A model generated the notes under the pieces. It was not told where the DNA came from, did not search any database, and saw nothing but the letters and a program-made list of their open reading frames with translations. Below, in pieces: positions 54,424 to 63,943 of a stretch of DNA of 64,000 bases. Position numbers and translations under genes: made by a program. Source of the DNA: Streptomyces bacillaris (GTDB lineage Bacteria; Actinomycetota; Actinomycetes; Streptomycetales; Streptomycetaceae); assembly GCF_003268675.1 (NCBI RefSeq), contig NZ_CP029378.1, positions 4,836,001 to 4,900,000 on the forward strand, written 5' to 3'. Positions within the stretch are counted from its first letter, which is position 1; the number at the start of each line of letters is the position of its first letter.

Positions 54424-56771
54424 GTGCCGGAGCAGACGACAGAGGTGACCGCGGCCGGGATCGCGCGGCTCGCGGGGTGGGCCGGGCCGCCGTCAGCAAC
54501 TGGCGGCGCCGCCACGCCGACTTCCCCAAGCCGGTCGGGGGCACCGAGACCAGCCCGTCCTTCGCCCTCTCCGAGGTGGAGCAGTGGCTTCGTGACCAGG
54601 GGAAACTCAGCGAGGTCCCGCTGCGCGAACGCGTCTGGCAGCAGGTGAACGGACACCCTGAGGGTGCGGTGACGGCCCTCGTCCACGCGGGCTGCGGCCT
54701 GCTCCTCGTCCGCGACCGGCCCACCACCTGGCTGGAGCTCGCCGGCGTCTCCGACGAGCGGATGGCCGCCGTCCTGCCGCACGCGGTGGAGCACGTCCTC
54801 ACCGCCCGGCTCGGCCCGGACGCCCCCGGGGATGTTCACAGTGACGCGGGCGTTCACGGTCCGGCCGATGCGCGCAGCGGCGGGAGCGTTCACAGCGGTA
54901 CGGGTGTTCACACCGGCACCGGTGCTCATGCCGAGGCCGGTGCTCATGTCGGCACTGCCGTTCACACCGGCACTGGTGCTCATGGCGACACCACCGCTCA
55001 TGCCGACGCCACCGCTCGTATCGCTCACACCGCCCGTGCCGTCCGCACCCCCTCCGCCGACGCCCTCCTCCCCTCCGTCCCGCTCCTGCGGGCCGTTGCC
55101 GAGCTGGCCGCCGAGATCGGGGCCGGGCAGACCTTCGAGTTCCTGCTCGGCCGGCAGCTCGACGCCAACCCGCGCCAGTACACGCTGACGCCCCCCGGCC
55201 TGGCCGGGCTGATGGCCGCCCTCGCGGAGACCGGCAAGGACACGGACCCGCCGGGCGGGGGCAGGCGGCCCGTCCGCAGCGTCCTGGACCCCGCCGCCGG
55301 TACGGGGACCCTCCTGCGCGCGGTCTCCGGGCCCGCCGAACTCCTCGCCCAGGAGGCCGACCCCTCCCTCGCCGCGCTCACCGCCCTGCGCCTCGCCCTG
55401 CACGGCGACGGCTCGGCCCGCACCACTCCCGCCCGGACCGTACGTGCCGGGGACGCCTTGCGCGCCGACGCCTTCCCCGGGCTCGCGGCCGACACCGTGC
55501 TCTGCCACCCGCCGTTCAACCAACGCAACTGGGGCCACGACGAACTGGCCTACGACCCGCGCTGGGAGTACGGCTTCCCCGCCCGCACCGAATCCGAACT
55601 GGCCTGGGTCCAGCACGCCCTGGCCCGGCTGCGCACCGGGGGCACGGCCGTCCTGCTGATGCCGCCCGCCGCCGCCTCCCGCCGCTCCGGCCGCCGCGTC
55701 CGGGCCGACCTCCTGCGCCGGGGCGCCCTGCGCGCGGTGATCGCCCTCCCGGCCGGTGCCGCACCCCCGTACGGCATCCCGCTCCACCTCTGGGTCCTGC
55801 GCAAGCCGGGCGGCGAACTCCGTCCCGTACCCGAACTCCTCCTCGTCGACACCACTGACACCGGCGATCCCGCCGCACCGGGCACGGCCCCCGCGTCCAC
55901 GGGCGGCGGGCGCGACCGGCTCGACTGGCCCGCCGTGCACACCGCCGTGCTCGACGCCTGGCGCGACCGGGCGGACCGCCCCGGCGTCAGCCGCGTCGTC
56001 CCTGTCATCGAACTTCTCGACGACGACGTGGACCTGGCCCCCGCCCGCCATCTGCCCCGACCGGCGGCGGGCTGTGGAGCGGCCGGACTCGGTGACGTAC
56101 GGGAACGTCTCGCGGAGGCCCTGCGCCTGACCGCCGACCTCACCCCGCCGCCCGCCGAACTCGCCGCCCCGGCCCACTGGCCGCTCACCACCGTCGGTGA
56201 ACTTGCCCGCGCGGGGGCGCTGTCACTGCGGACGGGCACGGGGTCCACCACCGGCGAACGCGTCCTCACCGAGCACGACGTCCTCACCGGAGCCGCCCCC
56301 ACCGCCTCCTCCGGAATCACCCCCTCGGGAACTGCTTCGTCCGGAACTGCTTCCTCCGCCGTGGCCGACGACCCCGTGCTCCTCGAACCCGGCGACGTCG
56401 TCGTGCCCGTCCTCGGCGGCGGCTCCGCCGCCCGGGTCGTCGACGAGGAGACGGCGGGGGCCGCCCTCGGCCGTAACCTCCAGCTCCTGCGCCCCGATTC
56501 GGCCGCCATCGACCCCTGGTTCCTCGCCGGGTTCCTTCGTGGTACCGCCAACAACCGGCAGGCCAGCAGCTACGCCTCCACCGCCGCCCGGCTGGACGCC
56601 CGCCGACTCCAGTTGCCCCGGCTGCCGTTGGCCGAACAGCAGCGGTACGGGGAGCGGTTCCGCGCGCTCGCCGCGTTCGAGGACGCCCTGCGGACGGCGG
56701 GGCGGCTCGGCGGACAACTGGTGCGTGGGATGTACGACGGGCTGACGGACGGTACGGTCACGCCCCGGTGA
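54424..56771 (+). CDS. N6-adenine DNA methylase (HsdM-like) with apparent frameshift
   Basis: The protein begins in one frame at GTG 54424 (VPEQTTEVTAAGIARLAG) after GGGAGG. It continues one base out of frame as VGRAAVSNWRRRHADFP, the second half of the same helix-turn-helix. Adding a single G to the GGGG run at 54474-54477 joins both parts into about 783 residues. The methylase core follows: SVLDPAAGTGTLL (SAM site), DTVLCHPPFNQRNW (NPPF-like catalytic motif with HPPF), and AVLLMPPAAA. A C-terminal type I-S-like or target region ends the protein. Unusual is a His/Gly/Thr repeat at 54835-55035. As sequenced the gene is broken; sequencing error is likelier. No hsdS or hsdR is adjacent, so it may be a lone methylase. 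Confidence 0.8.
54835..55035 (+). repeat. 18-bp-period repeat coding His-Gly-Thr-rich segment
   Basis: Within the methylase gene, GTTCACAC(C)GGCACTGG-type units recur with an 18-bp rhythm and encode a repeating V/A-H-x-G-T-G pattern for about 65 residues. The segment separates the N-terminal helix-turn-helix part from the catalytic domain and looks like an expanded linker. Confidence 0.8.
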
Positions 56772-56886
56772 CCTCATAGGCAACGGTTGGGCACAACAGG
56801 GGACCGCCTGTCGGCGGCGGTGTATACGCTCACTGCATACGCTCACCGCACCCGTCCGATCCACGCACCCCTCCCAGGAGCAGCAC

Positions 56887-57510
56887 ATGCACGGCTACGG
56901 CTATCCGCCGCAGCAGCCGCCGACGCCCCGCCCGTCCGCGTCGACGCTCAGCGCGCTGCGCGCGATTTTCGTTGTGCTGACGGTGCTGAGCTGCGGGTTC
57001 CTCGGGTGGGCGGCGATGCTGAGGCTGGCGATCGTCACCCGCAGACCGCGTGACTGGTGGCTGTGCGCGGTCGCGTTCGTCCTCACCGTCGGCCTCTTCG
57101 CGTACTTCGCGGCGCTGCCCGACGAGGAGGAGATGACGGACGCCCAGGCGCTGCTCGGTGTCGGGTGGATGGTGGCGCTGCTCGTCGGCGTCCTCACGTA
57201 CTACTTGATCATGGAGGCGCGGCACTACGCGGCGCCGGACCCGTACGACCCCCGGCGTTCGAACCCCGGCGCCACGGCGGTCCCGTACGGCCCGGCCACC
57301 CACCAGAACCAGCCGCCCGCCCACCACCAGGGCCCGCTGCCCGTCCAGCAGCACCCGACCCCGCCCCCGCACACCACACCCACCCCGACGCCGAATCCGT
57401 ACGCCGTCGACACCACGCCCCCCAAGCCCGCGCCCCAGCGGCTCGACCAGGTCCGGGCCGAGCTGGACGAGCTGAGCGACTACCTCCGCAAGGAGGGCGA
57501 AGGCCGGTGA
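56887..57510 (+). CDS. small membrane protein preceding a Ser/Thr kinase
   Basis: This 207-aa protein has three membrane helices (about residues 24-44, 58-77, 88-110), a Pro/His/Gln-rich cytoplasmic part and a C-terminal amphipathic helix (QRLDQVRAELDELSDYLRKEGEG). GAGCAGCAC precedes ATG 56887. Its stop overlaps the GTG of the kinase gene, so the two are linked. The function is unknown; a membrane anchor or partner for the kinase is possible. Confidence 0.75.
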   Translation: MHGYGYPPQQPPTPRPSASTLSALRAIFVVLTVLSCGFLGWAAMLRLAIVTRRPRDWWLCAVAFVLTVGLFAYFAALPDEEEMTDAQALLGVGWMVALLVGVLTYYLIMEARHYAAPDPYDPRRSNPGATAVPYGPATHQNQPPAHHQGPLPVQQHPTPPPHTTPTPTPNPYAVDTTPPKPAPQRLDQVRAELDELSDYLRKEGEGR

Positions 57511-59281
57511 GCGGCCGGGTCATCGCCGGGCGGTACGAGCTGGCCACCATCCTCGGCCAGGGCGGCATGGGCCAGGTCTGGACCGCGTACGACCAGAGGC
57601 TCGACCGCCGCGTCGCCGTGAAGCTGCTGCGCCCGGACCGGGTCGCCGGGCCCACCGGCAGCGACGCAGCCGACGAGCTGCGCCGCCGGTTCGTCCGGGA
57701 GTGCCGGGTCACCGCGCAGGTCGACCACCCCGGGCTCGTCACCGTCCACGACGCGGGGAGCGACGGCGACGACCTCTTCCTCGTCATGCAGTACGTGGAG
57801 GGGGCCGACCTCGCGGACCATCTGGCCGAGCAGGACCCGTACCCCTGGCCGTGGGCCGTCGCGGTCGCCGCGCAGCTCTGTGCCGTCCTCTGCGCGGTGC
57901 ACACCGTGCCGATCGTCCACCGCGACCTCAAGCCGCGGAACGTGATGGTCCGGCCCGACGGCACGGTCACCGTGCTCGACCTCGGGGTCGCCTCCGTCCT
58001 CGACACGGACACCACCCGTCTCACACACACCGGTTCACCGATCGGCTCCCCGGCCTACATGGCCCCCGAGCAGGCGATGGGCGGCGCGGTCGGCCCGTAC
58101 ACCGATCTGTACGCCCTCGGGGTGCTCCTGCACGAACTGCTCAGCGGGGACGTGCCGTTCTCCGGCTCCACCGCGCTCGGCGTCCTGCACCGCCACCTCT
58201 ACGAGCCGCCGGTCCCCGTCCGCCGCGACCGCCCCGAGATCCCGGCCGCGCTCGAAGCCCTCGTGCTGCGACTGCTCGCCAAGGACCCGCAGGAGCGGCC
58301 CGCCTCGGCGCAGGAAGTGTACGAGGAGCTGGCCCCGCTGCTGCCCAAGCACGGCACCCCGGGGGCCCGCTCGACCCGACCCGCCCGTTCCTGCGCCCGC
58401 ACGCGCCCTGGCCGGACCGCGCCACCGCCACTGCGCAGGCCACCGCCACGTCACCGGTCACGGGCACTCCTTCGGCCACGCCGAGCACGCCAGGCACCCC
58501 GGCGAACACCCCGGGCACCCCCGCGAACACGGCTTCGGCGGGCACCCCGGCGAGCCCCGCCACCCCACCCGTACCCACCGCCCTCCCCGTACCTCCGCAG
58601 TCGTCCCGCCCCGGGACCACCACCCCTTGGCCCGCCGTCGCCTCCCTGCTCTCCCCGGCCCCGCCGCTCACGCCGCCGCCCACCTCCTTCACGCCGCCAC
58701 CGCCCGCCCGGCCGGATGTCGCGGGGGCCGTGGACGAGGTGAAGAAGCTGCTCGGGGAGGGCCGGATCACCCAGGCCGTGGACATCCTCGGCGCCATCCT
58801 CCCGGCGGCCGCCACCGAGCACGGCGAGCACTCCCCGGTCGTCCGCATCCTGCGCAAGCAGTACGCGGCGACGCTGATGGACGACGGGCAGTACCGCCGG
58901 GCGCTCCCGGAGCTGCGCCACCTCGCGGAGGACCGTACGGCGGAGAGCGGACCGGCCGACGCGCAGGTCCTCCAGTTCCGTTACGACGCCGCCCAGTGCC
59001 TGGAGCAGCTCGGGGAGGCAGCGGCGGCGCTGGCGGAGTACCGCGCGGTCCTCCCCTTCTACGAGAACGCCTACGGGCCGGTCACCGCCGACCCCGGCCG
59101 GGCCCTCGACATCCGCCACCGCATCGGACAGCTCCTGCTCGCGGTCGGGGAACACACGGCGGGCCGTGCCCAGCTCCAGGCGCTGCTGTACGACGCGGAG
59201 CGCACGTACGGGCCGCACCACCCGCTCCCCGTGGACCTGCGCCGCCGCCTCAGCCACCAGCGGGACGTCCGGGGCGGCTGA
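57507..59281 (+). CDS. Hanks-type Ser/Thr protein kinase with TPR-like tail; apparent frameshift
   Basis: The kinase domain (residues 1-270) is complete: glycine loop LGQGGMGQV, Lys39 in VAVKLL, HRDLKPRN, a DLG in place of DFG (VLDLGVASV), and GSPAYMAPEQ. Near residue 285 the frame leaves the expected sequence. Adding one G to the GGGGG run at 58361-58365 restores GGPLDPTRPFLRPHAPWPD and a Pro/Thr linker, followed by a tetratricopeptide-like helical domain (about 195 aa, VDEVKKLLGEGRITQAVDILG) to the stop at 59281. Without the correction, the first frame ends at 58742. The kinase part itself is unaffected. GTG 57507 overlaps the membrane-protein stop. Sequencing error is more likely than a true break. 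Confidence 0.8.
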
Positions 59282-59388
59282 GCGCGGGGTGCCCCCGTCG
59301 CCCGCCCACATCCCCAACTCCTCCCGAATCGTTGGTCGAATCAGTGGCACCGATCACATCCACTGCCTAACATCGATCACCGCAAGGC

Positions 59389-59406
59389 TTGTGCACCGAT
59401 GCACAA
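59389..59406. promoter_or_regulatory. inverted repeat TTGTGCA-CCGA-TGCACAA
   Basis: A perfect 7-bp inverted repeat with a 4-nt spacer lies 21 bp before the SurA-like start codon. It may be an operator or a small hairpin in the 5' leader. Confidence 0.5.
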
Positions 59407-59426
59407 ACTCTCCCCGGGAGGCTCCT

Positions 59427-60083
59427 TTGCACCGCCGTCGTCGCACCGCGCTCGCCGTCTCCGCCGCCGCACTGCTCGCGGCCCCACTCCTGGCCGCCTG
59501 CGGCAACGAGGCCCACCCCGGGGCCGCGGCCGTCGTGGGGGGCGAGCGGATCGAGGTCTCGGCGGTCCAGGCCCAGGCGGCCGACGTCCGCGCCGCCCAG
59601 GAGAGTTCGCCCGAGGCGGCCCAGCTGGTCAACAAGTCGGGCCAGCTCAACCGGGCCAAGCTGCACGGGATGATCTTCGGCCGCATCCTGGACAAGGCCG
59701 CCGAGGACGCCGGGGTCACCGTCACCCGCAAGGAGATCCAGGAGGCCCGGACGGCGAGCCGAGCCCAGGCGGGCGGCGAGGAGCAGCTGCGGGCGATGAT
59801 GCTCCAGCAGCGGTGGGTCGCCCCGGAGCAGATCGACAACGACATGCGCCAGGAGGTGCTGCTGCCGAAGCTCGCCAAGGCGCTCGGCGCGGACCTCGGC
59901 ACCCCCGCCGGACAGCAGGTCGTCGGCGAGGCGCTGACCAAGGCGTCGAAGGCGCTGGACATCGACGTCAACCCGCGCTTCGGCGCCTGGGACGACCAGA
60001 AGATGCAGCTCGGCAACTACCAGGCGCCGTGGATCAGCCAGGTCACCGAGTTCGCCCCGCAGGACCCGCAGGCGGGCGCCTGA
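59427..60083 (+). CDS. SurA-N-type lipoprotein
   Basis: This 218-aa lipoprotein has a signal peptide (LHRRRRTALAVSAAALLAAPL) with a lipobox LLAAC, then a SurA N-terminal-like helical domain (GGERIEVSAVQAQAADVRAAQESS, LNRAKLHGMIFGRILDKAAED) without a PPIase domain. It is probably a chaperone-like exported protein. TTG 59427 has GGGAGG 7 bp upstream; no better start gives the signal peptide. In Streptomyces such genes commonly lie just before mazG, as here. Confidence 0.8.
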   Translation: MHRRRRTALAVSAAALLAAPLLAACGNEAHPGAAAVVGGERIEVSAVQAQAADVRAAQESSPEAAQLVNKSGQLNRAKLHGMIFGRILDKAAEDAGVTVTRKEIQEARTASRAQAGGEEQLRAMMLQQRWVAPEQIDNDMRQEVLLPKLAKALGADLGTPAGQQVVGEALTKASKALDIDVNPRFGAWDDQKMQLGNYQAPWISQVTEFAPQDPQAGA

Positions 60084-60113
60084 GCAGGACGCATGGCGGG
60101 TAGGTTCGACGGG

Positions 60114-61115
60114 GTGAACGCTGAAGCCCCCGGCACTCCCGACACCCCCAGCGCGGCCGACACCCCCGGCCGTATCGTCCTGCTCACTGCCAGCCACCGG
60201 GTCGCGCCCGGCCTGCTCTCCTGGCCCGCCTGGCAGACGCTCCACGCCGCCGACCGGGTCCTGTGCGCCGACCCGGACCACCCGCAACTGCCCTACCTCC
60301 GCGAGGCGGGCGTCCACGTCGAGCACGCGGCCCCGTCGGCCGACGAACTGGTGGACGCCTGCGCGGGCGACCGTACGGTGGTGGTCCTGACCGGCGGCGA
60401 GGGGGACCAGCCCCTCACCGACGGCCTGGCCCGGCTCGGCGGCTCGGGCCGGGTGGCCATGCCGGACCTGGAGCTGCTCCCCGGCTCGTACGACCTCCCC
60501 GGCGCCCGCCTCCTGGACCTGGTCCAGGTCATGGACCGGATCCGCCGCGTATGCCCGTGGACCTCGCAGCGGACGCACCGGGGCCTCGCGAAGTACGCCA
60601 TCGAGGAGGCGTACGAACTGGTCGAGGCGATCGAGGACGGCGACCGGACCGAGTTGCGCGAGGAACTGGGAGACGTACTCCTCCAGGTCGTCTTCCACGC
60701 GCGCATCGCGGAGGAGGACCCCGAGGAGCCCTTCGACGTGGACGACGTGGCGGGCGGCCTCGTCGAGAAGCTGATCCACCGCCACCCGCACGTCTTCGGC
60801 GACGAGACCGCCGAGACCCCGGAGGACGTCCACGCGCACTGGCTCCGCACCAAGGCCATCGAGAAGCAGCGCACCTCGGTCACCGAGGGCATCCCCCTCG
60901 GCCAGCCCGGCCTGGCCCTCGCCGCCAAGCTCGGCAGCCGCGTCCGCACGGCCGGCCTCGACGTCCCCCTCCCCACCGGCGACACCATCGGCTACGAACT
61001 CCTCGCCCTCGCCGTGGCCGCCGAGGCGAACGGCACCGACCCGGAAGCCGCCCTCCGCGCGGCGGCCCGGGTCTACCGGGATGCGATCGTGGCGGCGGAG
61101 GGCGGGGAGGGTTAG
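60114..61115 (+). CDS. mazG: nucleoside triphosphate pyrophosphohydrolase MazG
   Basis: This 333-aa protein has an N-terminal methylase-like Rossmann part (VLLTASHRVAPGLLSW) and the MazG domain from about residue 140 with the metal site KYAIEEAYELVEAIED and REELGDVLLQVVFHARIAEE. A HWLRTKAIEKQR segment follows. It hydrolyses NTPs to NMP and pyrophosphate and cleans damaged nucleotides. GTG 60114 (VNAEAPGTPDTP) is preferred on family length; ATG 60093 is in frame and adds seven residues. Confidence 0.92.
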   Translation: MNAEAPGTPDTPSAADTPGRIVLLTASHRVAPGLLSWPAWQTLHAADRVLCADPDHPQLPYLREAGVHVEHAAPSADELVDACAGDRTVVVLTGGEGDQPLTDGLARLGGSGRVAMPDLELLPGSYDLPGARLLDLVQVMDRIRRVCPWTSQRTHRGLAKYAIEEAYELVEAIEDGDRTELREELGDVLLQVVFHARIAEEDPEEPFDVDDVAGGLVEKLIHRHPHVFGDETAETPEDVHAHWLRTKAIEKQRTSVTEGIPLGQPGLALAAKLGSRVRTAGLDVPLPTGDTIGYELLALAVAAEANGTDPEAALRAAARVYRDAIVAAEGGEG

Positions 61116-61156
61116 TACGGTGACGGCAAAGGCGTTATGAGGGGCGGGGGACAGGC

Positions 61157-61360
61157 GTGGACGCCGAGGCGATTCCGTACCTGGAGAAGGCCGCCGTGGC
61201 CAGCCACGTAGAAGCGCAGTACCACCTGGGCAAGGTGCTGGCCGCACGTGAGCACACCTGGTTGTCCCTGGCAGCCGTCTCTGGGCACCCGGAGGCCATC
61301 CGCGCCCTCCCCCCACTCCGCGCGGCCATCGCCACCCCGCCCGATACCGTCGAGGAGTGA
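61157..61360 (+). CDS. short Sel1/TPR-like protein coupled to P450
   Basis: This 67-aa protein begins at GTG 61157 with AGGGGCGGGGG upstream. It contains one helical repeat (YLEKAAVASHVEAQYHLGKVLAARE) and a second shorter one (LSLAAVSGHPEAIRALPPLRAA), resembling Sel1 or TPR units. Its end overlaps the P450 start by 4 bp (GTGA). Such repeats usually occur in longer proteins, so it may be a small scaffold or the remnant of a larger gene. Confidence 0.6.
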   Translation: MDAEAIPYLEKAAVASHVEAQYHLGKVLAAREHTWLSLAAVSGHPEAIRALPPLRAAIATPPDTVEE

Positions 61361-62658
61361 ACGACACCCCCGCCTGCCCCCACACCGCAGCCCCCGAAAG
61401 CGCCCCCGAACTCTTCACCTGGGAGTTCGCCACCGACCCGTACCCCGCCTACGCCTGGCTCCGGGAGCACAGCCCCGTGCACCGCACCGCGCTGCCCAGC
61501 GGGGTCGAGGCCTGGCTCGTGACGCGGTACGGGGACGCGCGGCAGGCGCTCGCCGACGCGCGGCTCTCCAAGGATCCGGCGAACCACGCGGGATCCGCGG
61601 CCGCCAAGGGGAAGACGGGGATCCCGGGGGAGCGCAAGGCGGAGTTGATGACACATCTCCTCAACATCGACCCGCCGGACCACACCCGGCTGCGCCGGCT
61701 CGTCTCCAAGGCGTTCACCCCGCGCCGGGTCGCGGAGTTCGCACCCCGGGTGCAGGAGCTGACCGACCGGCTGATCGACGACTTCGTGGAGAAGGGGGAG
61801 GCGGACCTCATCCACGATTTCGCCTTTCCGCTCCCCATCTACGCCATCTGCGATCTGCTCGGCGTCCCGCGCGAGGACCAGGACGACTTCCGGGACTGGG
61901 CGGGCATGATGATCCGCCACGGCGGCGGGCCGCGCGGCGGGGTGGCGCGGTCGGTGAAGAAGATGCGCGGCTATCTCGCCGAACTCATCCACCGGAAGCG
62001 GGAGAACCCCGGCGACGACCTGATCTCCGGGCTGATCCGGGCCAGCGACCACGGCGAGCACCTCACCGAGAACGAGGCCGCGGCGATGGCGTTCATCCTG
62101 CTCTTCGCCGGGTTCGAGACGACGGTCAATCTGATCGGGAACGGTACGTACGCCCTGCTCCGCCACCCCGAACAGCGCGCCCGGCTCGAAGAGTCGCTGG
62201 CAGCCGGTGAGAGTGCGCTGCTGGCCACCGGGATCGAGGAGCTGCTCCGGTTCGACGGGCCGGTGGAGCTGGCGACCTGGCGGTACGCCACCGAGGCGCT
62301 GACGCTCGGCGGGCAGGAGATCGCGGCCGGGGATCCGGTGCTTGTGGTGCTGGCGGCGGCGGACCGGGACCCGGAGCGGTTCGCGGATCCGGACACGCTC
62401 GACCTGTCACGGAGTGACAATCAGCATCTCGGCTACGGTCACGGAATCCACTACTGCCTGGGAGCGCCGCTGGCCCGGCTGGAGGGGCAGGCGGCGGTCG
62501 CGACGCTGCTGAAACGCCTTCCTGGCCTGCGACTTGCGGCAGAACCTGCCGATTTGCGCTGGCGCGGCGGGCTCATCATGCGTGGACTGCGCACGCTGCC
62601 GGTGGAGTTCGAGCCGGGGTGCCGGCTCGCAGAAGGTGACACGCTGTCACCTCTGTGA
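61357..62658 (+). CDS. cytochrome P450, CYP107 family
   Basis: This 433-aa P450 has an I-helix FILLFAGFETTVNL, ExxR in EELLRFDGPV, and the heme loop GYGHGIHYCLGAPLARLEG. The neighbourhood (mazG before and Rpf after) matches the S. coelicolor region of CYP107U1 (SCO3099), reported to affect sporulation; this identity is from memory of gene order. GTG 61357 overlaps the short Sel1-like gene. It has no adjacent redox partner. Confidence 0.88.
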   Translation: MNDTPACPHTAAPESAPELFTWEFATDPYPAYAWLREHSPVHRTALPSGVEAWLVTRYGDARQALADARLSKDPANHAGSAAAKGKTGIPGERKAELMTHLLNIDPPDHTRLRRLVSKAFTPRRVAEFAPRVQELTDRLIDDFVEKGEADLIHDFAFPLPIYAICDLLGVPREDQDDFRDWAGMMIRHGGGPRGGVARSVKKMRGYLAELIHRKRENPGDDLISGLIRASDHGEHLTENEAAAMAFILLFAGFETTVNLIGNGTYALLRHPEQRARLEESLAAGESALLATGIEELLRFDGPVELATWRYATEALTLGGQEIAAGDPVLVVLAAADRDPERFADPDTLDLSRSDNQHLGYGHGIHYCLGAPLARLEGQAAVATLLKRLPGLRLAAEPADLRWRGGLIMRGLRTLPVEFEPGCRLAEGDTLSPL

Positions 62659-62685
62659 CTTTCACGTGATCTGCGCTGCATCGAC

Positions 62686-62715
62686 TTGTGACATGCGTTC
62701 GAGTCCCGCTAGGTT
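62686..62715 (+). promoter_or_regulatory. promoter of the Rpf gene
   Basis: TTGTGA (62686-62691) and TAGGTT (62710-62715) are spaced by 18 bp. TAGGTT matches the Streptomyces -10 consensus TAGRRT. It lies about 150 bp before the Rpf start, leaving a long leader. Confidence 0.55.
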
Positions 62716-62866
62716 CACGGTTCGACGCGTCGGCCGGTCGTTCACCGTTGGCCCGTCCGTCACTTGCGCAACCTGCGTCACGCGCACGCGCAACGGCTTC
62801 ATGCCCACGCGCATCAGCTTCACGCTCCTCAGTTCCTGCTTGTCAGTCGCACGGAAGGCAAACTCC

Positions 62867-63943
62867 ATGGGCTCCGCGAACGGCAGACACCGCCGCCCTC
62901 GTCAGGCACCCGCCATCGTCGTCGCCGCAGGGGTGACCGGATCGGCCATCGCTCTTCCGCTCCTCGGCGCGACCGGTGCACACGCGGCCGACGCCACCAC
63001 CTGGGACCGGGTCGCGGAGTGCGAGAGCGGCGGCATGTGGAGTGCCGACCTGGGCAACGGCTACTACGGCGGGCTCCAGTTCTCGCAGGAGACCTGGTCG
63101 GCGTACGGCGGTACCGCCTACGCGGACCGGGCCGACCTCGCCAGCCGCTCGCAGCAGATAGCCGTCGCGGAGAAGGTCCTGGCCGACAAGGGCCCGCAGG
63201 CGTGGCCGAGCTGCGCGGTGATCTCGGGCCTCGCGGTGGACGGCAGCCTGCCCGGCGTCGACCCCGGTACGGCACCCTCCGCCGACCCCACCCAGGACCC
63301 GACGACCGCCCCGGCGGACGAAGCGGACGAAAAGGGTGAAGGGGAGGAGTTTGGTAATAAGGGCTCAGCTGGTGCGGGTGACAAGCCCGGCAGCACCGGT
63401 ACGGGCGAGAAGGGTGACGAGGCGGGCGGCGGCAGCGACGCGCTCGACCCCTCCGGTGAGCCCTCCGCCCCGCCCGCCACCGGGAAGGCCGGGAAGACCG
63501 GGGAGGCGGCCGGAGAGAACGGCACCCCCGACGCTTCCCAGCCCTCCACCCCTGACCGCTCCGGCGGCGGCAAGCACCGGGGCGCCCCGGCCCCCGAGGA
63601 GACCGGTGCGGTGGGCGAGGACGGCCCCCGTGAGTCCGGCAGGCACGCCTCGCGGGGCGAGGGCGACGGGCGGGACGGCGGCGCGGTCGCCGGGGGCGGG
63701 TACACCGTGCAGCCCGGCGACAACCTCTGGGCCATCGCTGACGCACAGGAACTTCCCCAGGGCTGGACCGGTCTGTACGAGGCCAACAAGGACATTCTGG
63801 GCTCCGACCCGGACCTGATCCTGCCTGGCCAGAGCCTGGACCTGGGGCTGGGCAAGGATGCTGCCGAGGGTGCCGGGGAGGCGGCCGACGAGACCGCCGA
63901 CGAGACTGCCCGGCAGGGTGCCGAGGCGCCTGCCGCCAACTGA
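62867..63943 (+). CDS. resuscitation-promoting factor with LysM domain
   Basis: This 358-aa secreted protein has a signal peptide (about residues 1-40, ending GATGAHAAD), an Rpf lysozyme-like domain (about 42-118: TWDRVAECESGGMWSADLGN, with catalytic Glu in AECESGG), a long acidic Gly/Ser/Pro linker and a C-terminal LysM domain (YTVQPGDNLWAIADAQELPQ). Rpf proteins cut peptidoglycan and promote spore germination. ATG 62867 has GGAAGG 8 bp upstream. A short patch at about 63345-63375 uses low-GC codons (GGT AAT AAG GGC TCA GCT), unlike the rest. Confidence 0.93.
   Translation: MGSANGRHRRPRQAPAIVVAAGVTGSAIALPLLGATGAHAADATTWDRVAECESGGMWSADLGNGYYGGLQFSQETWSAYGGTAYADRADLASRSQQIAVAEKVLADKGPQAWPSCAVISGLAVDGSLPGVDPGTAPSADPTQDPTTAPADEADEKGEGEEFGNKGSAGAGDKPGSTGTGEKGDEAGGGSDALDPSGEPSAPPATGKAGKTGEAAGENGTPDASQPSTPDRSGGGKHRGAPAPEETGAVGEDGPRESGRHASRGEGDGRDGGAVAGGGYTVQPGDNLWAIADAQELPQGWTGLYEANKDILGSDPDLILPGQSLDLGLGKDAAEGAGEAADETADETARQGAEAPAAN

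Noticed and set aside
62659..62866. c-di-AMP (ydaO-type) riboswitch upstream of the Rpf gene
   Set aside because: Some Streptomyces rpf genes have one, but I could not find the conserved ydaO core in this leader; only a promoter is supported.
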